A DNA stretch of 64,000 bases from contig CM055191.1 in assembly GCA_029224185.1 (NCBI GenBank), positions 11,693,536 to 11,757,535 on the forward strand. Direction: 5' to 3'. Below the pieces are notes generated by a model. The model did not search any database and was not told the origin of the DNA. It saw only the letters and a program-made list of their open reading frames with translations. The DNA is from Karalla daura (lineage: Eukaryota > Chordata > Actinopteri > Chaetodontiformes > Leiognathidae). Shown here in pieces: positions 41,301-54,600 of this stretch. Within the stretch, counting starts at the first letter, position 1; each line of letters begins with the position of its first letter. Made by a program: the position numbers and the translations under genes.

Positions 41301-44300
41301 CAAGAACGTATCCGTGTACGACGGGCTGTGGGCTAAGTGTGTGAAGCAGGACGGCTACTCAGGATGCTACTACTACGACTCAGAGGTATGAGCCCAAGAT
41401 GTCAGCCTTTGAAGCAGTCCCTCGAATCATTAGATTGCTAAATATTACTACGCACAAAATATAACCTACTGTTAAACATGTTAATTGAACGTGATGGCTA
41501 ATCCAGGTGGATGCCAGTAAGAACTAGCGTCACTGTGCTTACCTGTAATAGCGAGTTATGTACAGGATGAGCGATGGGTAGTTATGATGATCTCAAACTT
41601 TAACTCTAGTAAACAAGATAAAACGCTGCTGCGCACAAGCTCCTCAAACACTACTAGACATCGTAAGATTAGATGAGATTGCAGTCCCAGAGATTGTATG
41701 TTTCTAGGCACATTGCCTCTGCCATCACAGTGGCAGATGGGCATCTTCTGTCATGTTCATCCGAACAAGCAGCTCATTTTACAGATTTGAAATGTTCTCA
41801 TAGCTTATATATTCGATGTGTAATGTAATGTCCAGGCGTAAAGCCATTTCATTTTCAACGACATCCTTTTTTGTTGTACTAAAGTTCACTTTTTATTTTA
41901 ATGCAGTATTTATTCAGTGAATCCATGAAATAATCGATAGCTGCAGCTTGATTAATAAAATATCTAACTATTCTTAACCATTTTTAATGCAAATATTTTC
42001 TGGTTCTTTGGTCTCTGACAGAATGTTATTGTTAAAATATGTTCCAAAAGGTTGAGAAGACACTGAGAAGGTGATGACTTAAAACAGTTTTATGCAAATT
42101 TGACATTACAATTGAGTTATCATGTATTTGAGTAGAGGATAAATCTGCAAAATCAATACTTTATACTTTCAATCTGTGCAAAATAAGCGTCTCACGGTGG
42201 TTCACCATGGTGAAATGTTTATTTTGCACAGCTCTGATACAACCTCTTCCTCGGCCGTTGCTTTGTCCCTGTCCCTGCCTGTCTCACGTCCTGTCCTGTC
42301 CTGTCCTGTCCTGTCCTGTCCTGTCCTGTCCTGTCCTGTCCTGTCCTGTCTGCAGTGGTACTCTAAGGTGGACCAGCTGGACCTGCGGCTGCTGCAGTTC
42401 TGCCTGCCCACCGGCCTGACGCTGGGCTCCCTGGCCCTGCTGCTCTGCGTGTCGGGCATGTGCAAGACGTGCTGCTGCTCGGACAAGCCCGAGCCGGACA
42501 TCAAGACCACGCGCTTCCTGGTGAACAGCGCGGGCTGCCACCTGGTGGCCGGCATGTTCCTGCTGCTGGGCGGCGCCATCGCCCTGGCCCCGTCCGTCTG
42601 GTTCCTGTTCCGCACCAAGGAGATGAACGCCCGGTACGACAACATCTTCACGGACGGCTTCGCCGTCTACGTGTCCATCGGCTGCTCCGCCGGCCTCATG
42701 CTGGCCGCGCTGCTCATGTTCATGTGGTACTGCATGTGCAAGAAGCTGCCCTCGCCCTTCTGGCTGCCGCTGCCCTCCATGCCCACCTCCCTGTCGGCTC
42801 AGCCGCTCACCGCCAACGGCTACCCCCCCTCGCCGGTCTACGGCCCCCAGCCCTTCCCTCCCACCGTCATCGACACGCAGCCCTACGTGCCCGCCCAGGG
42901 CTACGCCCAGAGCGTGGTGGCCGCCGCCCCGCCTCCGCAGGTGTACATGTCTCAGATGTCCGCTCCGGACGGGTACGGCTCGGAGGTGGGGGGGACGCAG
43001 GCCTACAGCTACGCCCCGTCCCAGAGCTACGCTCCGTCCCAGAGCTACGCCCCCTCCCAGAGCTACGCCCCCTCCCAGAGCTACGCCCCCTCCCAGGGCT
43101 ACGCCTCCACCTACGCGGGCCACCGCTACTCCTCGTGCTCGCGCATGTCCGCCATCGAGATCGACATTCCCGTGCTGACGCAGTAGGAGGCGCGCAGACG
43201 AGCCGCTCGCAGCACCCGCAGGCCCAGTGGCGAGGATCTCTGTCTGCGCAGCTCACAGCTGGCGAGAGGCCAGAAGCCCTGGGATAAGTGAAGGATGAGA
43301 TGATCAGCATAGCGTGGTAGAAAGGGAATAAAATAACACTATTTGTGCCCAAACTGCTGAAGCTGTTTTTGTTTTGTAGCAGGGTAGTAACGGACCAACC
43401 AGTGAGCGACTAGCAAATACTGTAGGTGCCGTTAGATCGAAGGAGCACCAGTGCCACAAAAGCAGCATCTTGTTTTTATGTTTCTGTTACAGTGATTCGT
43501 GTTGGACCCACTACTGTATGTTCACGCTCAAAGACTTTATTTGCTCCACGGCATGGAGGCCTTCTGTTATCGCTGCTGCAAAAAAACACTGTTTTCACAT
43601 CATTTTTTAATGCTCTGCTGCTGGACGAGAGCAGCCACTAGCTCACCCACCTGTATGTTGCTGTTGCATAACGTGAACCGTTGTTGTTGTTGTTGTTGTG
43701 ATATGTCCTGGAGGAGCAGCTGTCTAACATTCTAATGCACTAATCGTGTGGACACAGTGCCACTTTACATTGCCTTTGGTCACTGACTTCACTGGTAGTC
43801 TAGGTAACTTTTCTAACATATTACTCCTAGTATCTATAAGTTTGTCTGTAAAAGATTAAAAAAAAGTAATGTTGGCAACACTAAAAGAAATGATGAAGTG
43901 CTGGTGGGTAGTTGATGAAGTGATGATTACGTCTGCCTACTGAGCTGAACATGTAACATGTTCTTGTTAAACTTATGATTAAGCAAAGTCTCACTTTAAG
44001 TTTGCCTGCAGTGTTTTCCTGCCTAATGCACACTGATCAGCGTGTCCTCAGTCTAATCTTCAGTCTGTTATTCTACGATGTTGAGGTCAATGAAATGTTT
44101 TTGTTTTTTTATATATTGTCAATTTGCGCTGTTTTTATTAAAACATGAATCACAATGTGGTGTCATGTGGGTTCATGTTGACTCAGTGCCTGGATATAAA
44201 AAAACAACACAATTTAGCGAGAGTACATAATAGATGAATACTGAGAATTCATATCCATTCATTATCTTCCCTGCTTTGTACCGTAATGCTGTAACTGGGG

Positions 44301-45704
44301 TCATCTGGAGCCTATCCCGGCACATGGAGACACTGAGGGCCAATCTAGAGTCTCACATCAACATAAACATGTATGTAACAGGGCTGTTAGGAGGAAGCTG
44401 GAGTATCCGGAGGGGAAAAAAAAGATGTGCATACGGTGAGAACATGTAAAGTCCATACAGAAAGGCACTCGAACTCCTCGCCATATTTCACGTCGTTCAT
44501 TTAAAATTCGATCCATCTGAGTTGAGTTAAACCTTCCAGACGGGCGAAGCTACAAAGAGGGAGATGGAATCATCTCATGTGTGCTCTGGGGACGTCTCCG
44601 GCTGGTTGAACGTCTACGCCGTTGCAGTTTTTTCCCCAGAAATGAAATATTGAATCGTAAAACGCTCCAGTAAAATCCCTTTGTGACAGCTTGATTCATT
44701 GTGCCACATCCAACATGCTCGTGTGGCATCCTGCTCCACCCTGTACCTTTAGGGTGACGCACGAGAATACGTTATGCAAAATTCATGGGGCCTCTTTCAC
44801 GAGATGCTCATCTGCTCCGCGTACACGCAGCGTGCAACATGCTTACATTACGCCACATGTCAGCATCTCCGCTCTCTTTGTACAGTAAATCTCATCTGCA
44901 CCCACAACGAGCCCCCATCCTGTGGCTGCTCTAATACACACCCAGCATTTTGTTTCTAAACCATCATAGCAATAAGTGTAAGAGGAAATGCATGTTATTG
45001 AACATATTTCAGTCGACTCAGTCTGCTTAGCACTAATACCTCTTGCTTACGAGTGTAGAAACAGACTGGAAATGATGAATGAGTAATCCGTGAACAAAGT
45101 TTGCTGCCAAATCCTCCGTTGGCTCTGAGAATTTAAACTCATTGACGTTTGCCCCGAACGGTGATCCCCTCCCAGGGTAAATACTGAAGTTATCAGCGCG
45201 CAGAGAGAAAGCCGAGCCAATTAAAGAGCAGTGAGCGCTCTATTAGAACGGCTCTGTTCGCGCCCCACCGTTGGCTCTTATCTTTGATGTGGTCCTGGCG
45301 GACCCGGCGTCTGGATGAGCAGCCATAACTGCAGCCGGCGACTCCGTCTTTGATGTGACGCTTTCATGTCGAGTTAAGCAGCTGATGATGATTAATGAGG
45401 AGCACAGTTCAATTAAAACATAAAAAATGAAGTGAATATGTCACATGCGTGTGTTTTGCGTTTCAGAGCGTTTTTTTTTTTTTTGCCTTTTGTTCCCCCG
45501 CCAGTCAGCCCAGTTCAGGACTACGTATAGACCCAGCAGGGAGCGTGTATGGACGGATATTTAGGCCTTGAAGGCAGATGGCGGTCATATGTTGGGCTAC
45601 AAAGAGAGGGGGGCGGAGCCTGGGTTGCCAGGGGAGACGGTACCTCAGACTGCCGGCTCATGAATATAAAGCAGGGAGGGGGGGTAACACCCTTTCCATT
45701 CTCA

Positions 45705-45756
<52 letters not shown>

Positions 45757-47847
45757 GTATGTGTAAATGAACTGGTCCAGGTTTAGTAACATGGATTTGG
45801 CTCCGGGCCACAGGGAGACCCCCTTTCTCTTTTAATCCCATCAGCTCCAACTCGGAGCGGCGCTCCGAGCTTGCGCTGCTGGTTTAACAAATCCTCGTCT
45901 TGGCACCTCATGCAAACAACTTGCCCCCGCCCCCACCGACACACCCTGTCCACTCCCCACCCCCCACCTTTCCTCCTTCACTCAGCAGACCCCCCCCCCC
46001 CCCAACCTCTCCTCCCCTCATCTTGTCAGTGCAGGTCAGGGTGACACCCAGCATCATTCCCACCTGCTATTGAGAGGGACTTGGTAATAACACTCCAACA
46101 TGCCGTTAATTACGTTATTACTGTCACGCATATCAAAATGAATGCACATGTGCATGCTTGTGATAAATGCATTTTATGCTGAGTAAATCTCCCACAAAAA
46201 CCACAACAAAGCACTTTGTGTCTCCATTAACTTTCATTCATTTTCATCAGCTTTCTCTTTGGAAATGGCTTTTACTACAGGTTTTTTGCTAGTTTTAGTC
46301 ACTGCTCTGTATATTCCAATATTTTCTTTGTATTTAATTTGTATTTGTACCATATTTTACTTTTATGCACAAATTGATAGTACCTATGGCTTGGGTAGCA
46401 GCCATCATTTGTGCTCTTCTTTACACTATGCAAAATGGGATACCATGAGACTACTATAGGGCTTAGTAATTCTCACTGTACATTCAGAGTGATTTCACTC
46501 TGTGATTTGACATCCAGGCTGATCATCAATTTTAAATGGAGGCTGTTCACTACCTCAATCCTAAATTAGAGCTTTTTCTGCAAGTTTCTTTTGAGGATTA
46601 GGTTGAAAATTTGCTCATAATATAGGAAATTAATTAGCATCAAGTGAAATTCAATCATCAGGATTGAATTTGTACACCATGCACACATTTGCACACAGTT
46701 TGAACACTAATTATACACCACAGAAGCCCTCATCAACCGTATATAGTGATTTCTAAGATGTAGACTAATGTGAAGCACCGGGACTGCTAGTACAAAGCAA
46801 CACTGAACTAAAGTGCAGCTGGTTTAGTTTAAGTCCCGTAAAATGAATACAAGCTCTAGACAGAGCATGACAGAGCATAAAAGCAATAACTTCCTACGTG
46901 ATACAACCCTGCTTCGCCTTCTTATGTCTTTGGCGGTTGAAATGTGCTTGCAGCACTGAAGTCATGGCCGCTGCACCGTCGACAGAAACACAACACATCT
47001 CGCCTCTGAGAAGTGTCGGAAAGTGAGGAGAGAGGACGGAGCCGCAGAGGCCCCGAGGTGCAGGTGGGGCAGCAAAGGTGTCCAAAGCAACAAAGAGGGC
47101 CAAACATATGGCGTTTCCTGCATATGCAAGCCAGCATCACACATCCTCACACCAAGCTGTCAGCACACACACACACACACACACACTTGGAGACGTGCAA
47201 GATTTATCAGACCGGGTACATCACGTTCTCGGCTTGTGATCTTGAATTTTTGGCGCTCTGTGTTGAACAGCGCTGGAGCCTCGGCTTGTTCACAAGCGCG
47301 TTTACATAACCCGAGAAGACACTTTGAGACCGGTTCAGCTGCATAAGGTGACAAGAGCAGCTTGTACAGGACACACTTTGCTAATGTCCTGCATAACTTT
47401 TTTTCTGCCTGGCGAAAGAAGGGCAGATGGGATTTACCATATGGCCGACAGGACTCATGCAGACTCTCCATCTCAGCACACCCCTCATCCCGCCATGGGT
47501 TTTTTTTTTTCTTTTTTTCATCGCTTTCAACTAGGTTATAACAGCCAGAATCAACAGTGTGAAGTTTCCGCGTTAAATATCAAGTCTAATTGATGGAGAG
47601 AGATACATGTGTTTCAGGCCGCAACAAGAAAACAAAACAAGCCTAAAACCTCCAAAATAAGCCCAAACACGCTGTGTGTGTGTGTGTGTGTATGTGTGTG
47701 TGTGGATACGCACAGAGAGCACTTAGGTTTTTCCAGCAGACAAATGTGTTTGTGTGATTTGCAGACTCAAGCAGACTGTCAAAGAGACAGAGATGCACAA
47801 AGTGGGAGTGAAAGAGATATGCGGAGTGGAATCCAGACATGTAGTGG

Positions 47848-47901
<54 letters not shown>

Positions 47902-48354
47902 CGCCCGCGGGGGGCAGACATCCAGAGCTCATCTCTGACAAACTGACATCCTCCACCGCGCTCCAGGGCAGCGCTGTGCCCGGCATTGTTATGCAGACAG
48001 GATTCCCCTACCTAACAAACCAGAAGCCGCTGAAGCTGCCAACGGAGCAAGGTGCCAAACGTGTTCCAGATTAATGCGAATTTTTCTGCCCCGTCTTCAT
48101 TCGAGACGATAGCGGATGTGGAACATGTCCATCTATGTGCTACTACAAGATGCTCTGCTGTACTTTTCAACGCATGGATATGCACGAGTGTTGTTGTCGT
48201 GCTGTAAGTTCACAAATAAAAACTTGAGTGGCTGAGAATCTCTTCCAATTTTTATGTGCATCTTACGTCACTGGGACTATGTGAATGACCAAAAATGGCT
48301 ACAGAGATACTGTATCTCTGAAGACGAGCACCGCTGCAATATTCTGGGTTAAGT

Positions 48355-48403
<49 letters not shown>

Positions 48404-48516
48404 ATCTCTCTCTCTCTCTTTCATCGCTTGAATAATTCAGTCCAGAAATCGCTGGAGAGGAATGACGGAGGCAGAGGGGAGGCGATGAAGAGGCCAGAAA
48501 ACGAAGGAGTGGAGAG

Positions 48517-48574
<58 letters not shown>

Positions 48575-49127
48575 AAGAGTGAAATGAACCTTGTGGGCCC
48601 GAAACATCATTGTTCCTCATTTCTTTTCCAACCCTAGTCTCATTTATCAATCCTCATCATTATTAACCAAGTATCCCCATCTGTTTTCTTTCCCTGCAGA
48701 GGATAAACAATCTATTTCGATCGAAATAAACAACAATCTTTGTGTTTGTCATCCCTCACCTCCCTCTCTGTACCTGCCTCCTCCACATTCCCTTTGTCTC
48801 AGCTCTTTTTTCCGCCCAACAGGATGTCCATCTTTTTCCATTCACTCTCTCAACACTGTTGGCACTAAACCTCTCATATGGGGATGAATCTTAAGTGGCT
48901 GTCTGTGCCAGGCCGCCACTACCAACGCACACACACACACACACACACACACATCCACCCATACACCCATACACCCACACCCACACACACACACACACAC
49001 TTCTGTACAAGCATGGACATGGACGCAAACACCACCACAAATCCCTGACCTCTCCTATCTTGTCTCCCTCCATCCCTCACTGATTAACACCAGACACACA
49101 CTTCCTCTGGACGTTTTAATTAGAGCA

Positions 49128-49175
<48 letters not shown>

Positions 49176-50804
49176 CGGCAGCCTGCTCTGCCAGTCTCAT
49201 GCTTAAGGCGTCTTTGGACAATCTCAGATCTGTCCTTTCGTTCCGACCATAATGCCTAATTGCTATTATCTAATTGGCCGTGGGCTTCTCTGCTGTCTGC
49301 AGCCTCTGAGATCCAGCAAACCTCTCTGCTCTGCCACGCTCAGGGTTCATTACCAAAAGTGGCAACGACTGGTGTGTGACCTGTAACTGATTCTGGATTT
49401 GTCTCATCCTCCTCTCTGGACCATAGCTGAGCCTCGTATGAATCCTGTAATCCCGGTAAAATCTTCTCTCTGATCATCTGCTGCATGCTCACAGGGCTGT
49501 AATGTCGTGATTTGTGATCAGAGGTGGTGTGCAGCCCCCAGGGGGCACTGAGGGATGCTATAATCATCGATATGTGCTCAAAGAGTGGAAAGTAAAGGTA
49601 TTTATCGAGCTGAGCGGCCTAAAATAATTCAGGTTATATGAGTGGATTATAACTTACAATATTTACCTGAAACTGTAGTAGAGGTTTGTCATCTTCCATA
49701 AATAATTAACAGATTACATGTCAGTTCAGTTTACATTCCTCAAATGAGGATTTACAGATATGTAATAGTCTTAATAGTAATAATAATAGCTGTTGGCACA
49801 TAAATGGCACTTGAAACAAATGAAGTTGACGTTTAGTTTTCATTTTCAAGGAAGATGGAGCCTGTCCCGTGTTGTGACAACAAAGCTGTGCTGGACACAG
49901 CTCCTCCTCTCTGACAACAGGAAATTCAACAGGAGGACAACGTTTCGACACCTCTGTGACAGGTGCCGCAGCGTCCATATGTTTCTGTGCAGATGTGCTG
50001 AGCACTTACATCGCTGCTGCCCTCTCCTCCAGGTTCAATCATGTAGGTGTGATTGCCGTCGAAAAACATCCCACTGAAAAACAGAGAAGAGAGCTCCCAT
50101 CAACACCTGCTTCTTTGATTCAGACATTAAACAGAATAATGCAGCTGAATTTGACTCCTACTCAGCTATCGGTGTGATAAATTAGCCACGTCAGTGGCAG
50201 CAAAACACTGTAGAGTGGGGGAGGGATTACTGCATTATCGGAGCTTGCATTAAAATAGCAACTGCATGTAGAAATGCACTCCTACAGGGTGTAGATTTAG
50301 GACAGGTAGGATGCTCTACTGCCCTGGCTGCTGTATTTGGCATATGAGTTTCCTTAGAAAGGGTCGAGTATGATGTGAAACAAAAGGTCAGCCAATCATT
50401 TGAGAGATTCTTCCCCCTCACAGCAGAAAGTAAAGGTCACTTTTGTAAGGATTTTACCTCCAGAACAATGACTGAGAGTTGCAGTGGCATGGACATCTTT
50501 GAGAGCAGCATATTTAAGATGTTAAATCACAAATTATTAAAAATCCTATAAAATATGTGACAGAAAAAGAGAGAGAGAGAGAGACAGGGCAACATGTATC
50601 TTTTCGTCAAAGTCGAGATCAATTTCTCATTTGGCAGCCGGGTGAAGGTCTCCTTGTCTCTGCCCACCTGCATGTGCGCATGTGCACAAAAACGGACATC
50701 ATCCGTTAATTAACTTTATCTGAAGCTTTTAGGAGATTGGCCGGGTCAAACTGTGAAGTCAGGGGGGTAAACGCTGCAGACAGTCTGTCTTTCACTTCTA
50801 GATG

Positions 50805-50857
<53 letters not shown>

Positions 50858-51533
50858 GTGGCCTTCAACTCAGTTCACCTTCAACACACACCTCATCCTG
50901 GTCCAACACTGCACTTACAGCAAATTATAGCACACGCATAGAGACAGGAGACAGAAAACACAGGTTGAAGTATATATATAGGCAAGTATGTGCTAGTTCC
51001 AGCCTTATTGTTCTGCTCTGAATGTCCTTGAGGCAGCATTTGGGAAAATCATGTTTTTTTATGTTTACAGACATTTCAACTCATAATAATAACATGAAAT
51101 GTGATTTGAGCCCTTGTGACCTCTTTTTCACGGAAGCATATTCTGCTCAATAGTTGGTGGTGAACATAAACTAGAATTACATTTTTAAAACTTTTTCAAA
51201 ACAAGCTCAGATACCAACTTGAAGGGTCTGTCAGTGTTGTGCTCTGAACATTTTTTTCCTCCCCAGTTGGCAAAAATAAATTATTCAGGACTGAAAATCT
51301 GAGGGCAAATTTTGAGAAATTTCAAAGTGACACTACTCTAATTCAAAAGCTCCAAAAGCATGCGAACTGAAAATGAGACAGAGACACGTTCAAGCCGCTC
51401 AGGTTGACGACTTGCAAAAACAGGAGCCTGTGTCTGTGATTTACATCCTGCATCTTGTGTGATGGGTGAAGCTGAGAGCACCGCCCCTCTGAATACAGTT
51501 AATACCCTGTTGCATTACGGGGTAAGTGTACGG

Positions 51534-51606
<73 letters not shown>

Positions 51607-54600
51607 GGAGAGAGTAAAAGACAAAGAGAGAGAGAGAGAGTGAGAGAAAGAACAGGATGTATGTGATGATACCTGACTCAGCACCAGGGAACTACTCTCC
51701 CTCTAATGTCTAACCCCCTGACACCACTGTGCACTCTCGGTACTCCCTCCCTCACTCTCACCGTCTCACTCTCTCTTATGTGTACACACACACACACACA
51801 CACACACAGGTTTGCACAAACACTAACATTTTGTGTATCAACCCATATCAGACTTCTGTATGGGTGTGTCTCCTTCTCCTTTGTCATCTTTGTTCAATTC
51901 TATTTTATTGTACATTGAAGGAACGTGGAATATGAATCCCACAGGAGACCGTCACGTGCAGTCGTGTGCTTTCTTCCTCACAGTCCTACAAATCTGCAGG
52001 ATCTGCACGTTTAACCCGGCTGTCGTATGACATCCTCCTCCGTCTCCTCCTGTATGTGAGGCTGCGCGGCACGTGCACCATATTTGCCTCGATTAGTTCT
52101 GATTAATTCATGCCCTACTTTTCATTATTTCGCCAGCGCCGTACTGTAACTTAATTCGCTGCGCTGACAAACATGCTGCCACAAACACATGAAATATGCA
52201 AACGTTATTAAAAGCCCGAGCTTCGTTTAGCTTATTCAGCAAGTATCAATGCGAGTGCCCTAATGAGCTGAATTCACTTCCTGCACTGATTATTTGGTTT
52301 ATTTAGCCCGACATTACGCTACAGGAAGATATATTGGATTAAACCGAGTTTTGATAAGGCATAATGGCTCGAGAGTGAATAATAATGCTTTTAAGGAACA
52401 ACTGGAAGGGATAATTAGATGAACTAGCATATACTGTCGACCATGTGTATATGTGAATGATGTCATAAACCCTGCCTTTTCTTGAGCATTCGTCTCTGTT
52501 TCCTATCAGAGAAATCACAGCGTTTACGCACTTAATGTACATTACAAAAACAAGGCTGTTGAGATTCTTATAATCACAGCTTTCGGAGTGCATAGGGTGT
52601 AATTTATGTGCATGTGTTATACTCAGGTATTCACAGGTGCCTTTTTATACAAGAGACGTGCAAGCAGCATTGACATTCAGCCTCACACAATACATTTTAG
52701 CCCTGCGGAATAGTCACCTCTCTTCTCCTTACATGTGTATATATATATATATATATATATACACTCATAAAATCACAGATATACTGAGATATAAGTATCT
52801 TCTGTGTACAAGCATCCCTCCCAGCAGGCTGGTTGGGTTTGACCCCTTCTCTCTGACAGAGCTCTGCTTTCGAGCACAAGCTCTAAAAATACCAGCGCTG
52901 GGAAAAAAAAAGAGAGAGAGAGAGAGGAGAGAAGATGTCTGAGCAGCACCTGTCTGAGCCAATGATAACGAAAAATATAGAGGCAGAAAGAGGCTGGCTG
53001 GCTAAAAACTAATTACATTTGACCTAATGGACAAATGGGAGCAAGGCCCGGGACCTGGACACTCATAGGCAGCGATGCAGTCTGACCAACAGGTAAACAA
53101 ATACATAACATAACACGATTATTTGTACTCACTGCAGCCCGTGACAGGTTGAGAGAGCCACGAAGGAGTGAGGGATGTCTCTGACCCTCCCCTGATAGTA
53201 GCAGTGTTCTCCTCCCTGTGAACAAAAACACACACAGATTAAGATCGTACACACACAAACACACATTCACACACTCCTCCCCTGCTGCAATGTCCCACAG
53301 ACTCCACGTGCTGCTTTTTATTACCATGTTCCATCAGGAAATTAGTTCAGAGTGATCAATCACACTGGGATCTATTCGCAAAACAAAGTGCAAAGTGGTC
53401 CCTGATGCAAATACATGCCTGTACATGTACACAGTGTTTATTCGTGTGTGTGCGTGTGGTGATTTACACTTTAACTTTAACCCCTTCATGTCCGACCCTC
53501 TACGTCTCCATCCCCTCACATCTACCCGCGACACTTTCCATCTCCGTCCCCGTCCACCTCTCCTCACGTCTCCATCTCCGTCCATCTATATATGTGTGTG
53601 TGCATTTTCTCCTCCTCTCTGAGAGCCGACACACATTTATTCGCTATGGAAGTATATGATGTCTAAGTGTCTAAGTGCTCCGCGGGCCATCTCCTGCTGG
53701 TCCATTTCTCGTTGCCTAACAGCCATTAGGCAGGAAGCCGGCCTCCCCGAGGAAGCGCAGCTTTTATCAGAGGATCAATTTCTGTTCTACAGTCTGACGC
53801 GGCGCGCAGCAAACGCAGCGCTTCGTGCTCTCCGGCTGCCAGCTTCCTCTGAGGACTTCACCCCCAACCCACGCCGGCCCTGTGGGTTTCTGAGAGGAGC
53901 TGAGCATGTATGTGTTTCTAAGTAAACTTCACGGCCAAAAATACTCAAAGAACCTGAATGACTGGAGGAGGAGGCTTTCCGCAAGATTCTGAAAACCTGA
54001 CTGCAGGAATCTGCTCCCATTCAGATACAAGAGCATCACTGAGGTTTGAGTCTGAGGAAAAGGTTTCCATTTTGTATAAAAAAGTACTGGTTGGGTTTCT
54101 AGACATTTCTATTTGGCTTCAGAAAAGGGGTGTTTTCATGCAGGAACACTGAAGAATCACAAAATTGGTGCCACACAGTTGGAGGTGTGGTGACTAAATG
54201 TCACTACATACTGCAGCATTGAGGATTCACTTACAGAAATAGGTTACTTGTTGATGTTTCTTTTGGTATGGATCCAACAAAGGAGTGAAAAGAGGTGCTG
54301 ATTGGTAGCTTTTTGTTACTTTCAGACGGCTGTGTCCTCCTTCTCTAGTCTCTCTATATTTACCATGAAGATGACATTTAGCAAGTGGGAGCGCCTGGTT
54401 ATCTGTATTGCTCAACTATTAACCTTTTGAGAGCTATAACTTCCAAAAATCAGACCATGAAAAATTTCTATACATTGCCTGCCTTCGGATAGATCAATGT
54501 ATGGGTGATTAGCAACTTCATCATCATGTTCATTTGTCTTTATGTATTATACAACTGTCCAACTCGTTGGTGGATCGGAGTGGTGCATGAAAAAGAAAAG

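Larger units (their letters stand above)
43333..50009. other. adam22: adam22 intron right of cldn12
   Basis: No exon recognised. It holds an L2-type fragment (44250-44490), a low-repeat TAAT-rich island (45160-45420), (CT)n at 45703-45750, (CA)n at 47163-47184, (TG)n at 47674-47703, (GA)n at 47850-47895, the facing (CT)n/(GA)n pair at 48359-48571, and (CA)n at 48929-48999 and 49129-49171. Confidence 0.6.

Noticed and set aside
42176..42355. Open frame suggesting claudin-12 starts at 42176
   Set aside because: This is the 3' part of the cldn12 intron including the CTGTC repeat. Exon 1 at 41167-41385 joins exon 2 in phase and supplies the first span and GLW motif.
43007..43096. CRISPR-like regular repeats
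   Set aside because: The 18-bp units are contiguous with no spacers and encode protein. The other regular repeats in the window are microsatellites.
42284..43123. 279-residue open frame on the minus strand over cldn12
   Set aside because: It is the antisense of GC-rich claudin-12 exon 2. The Gly/Val/Ala repeats mirror the SYAPSQ units and nothing else supports it.
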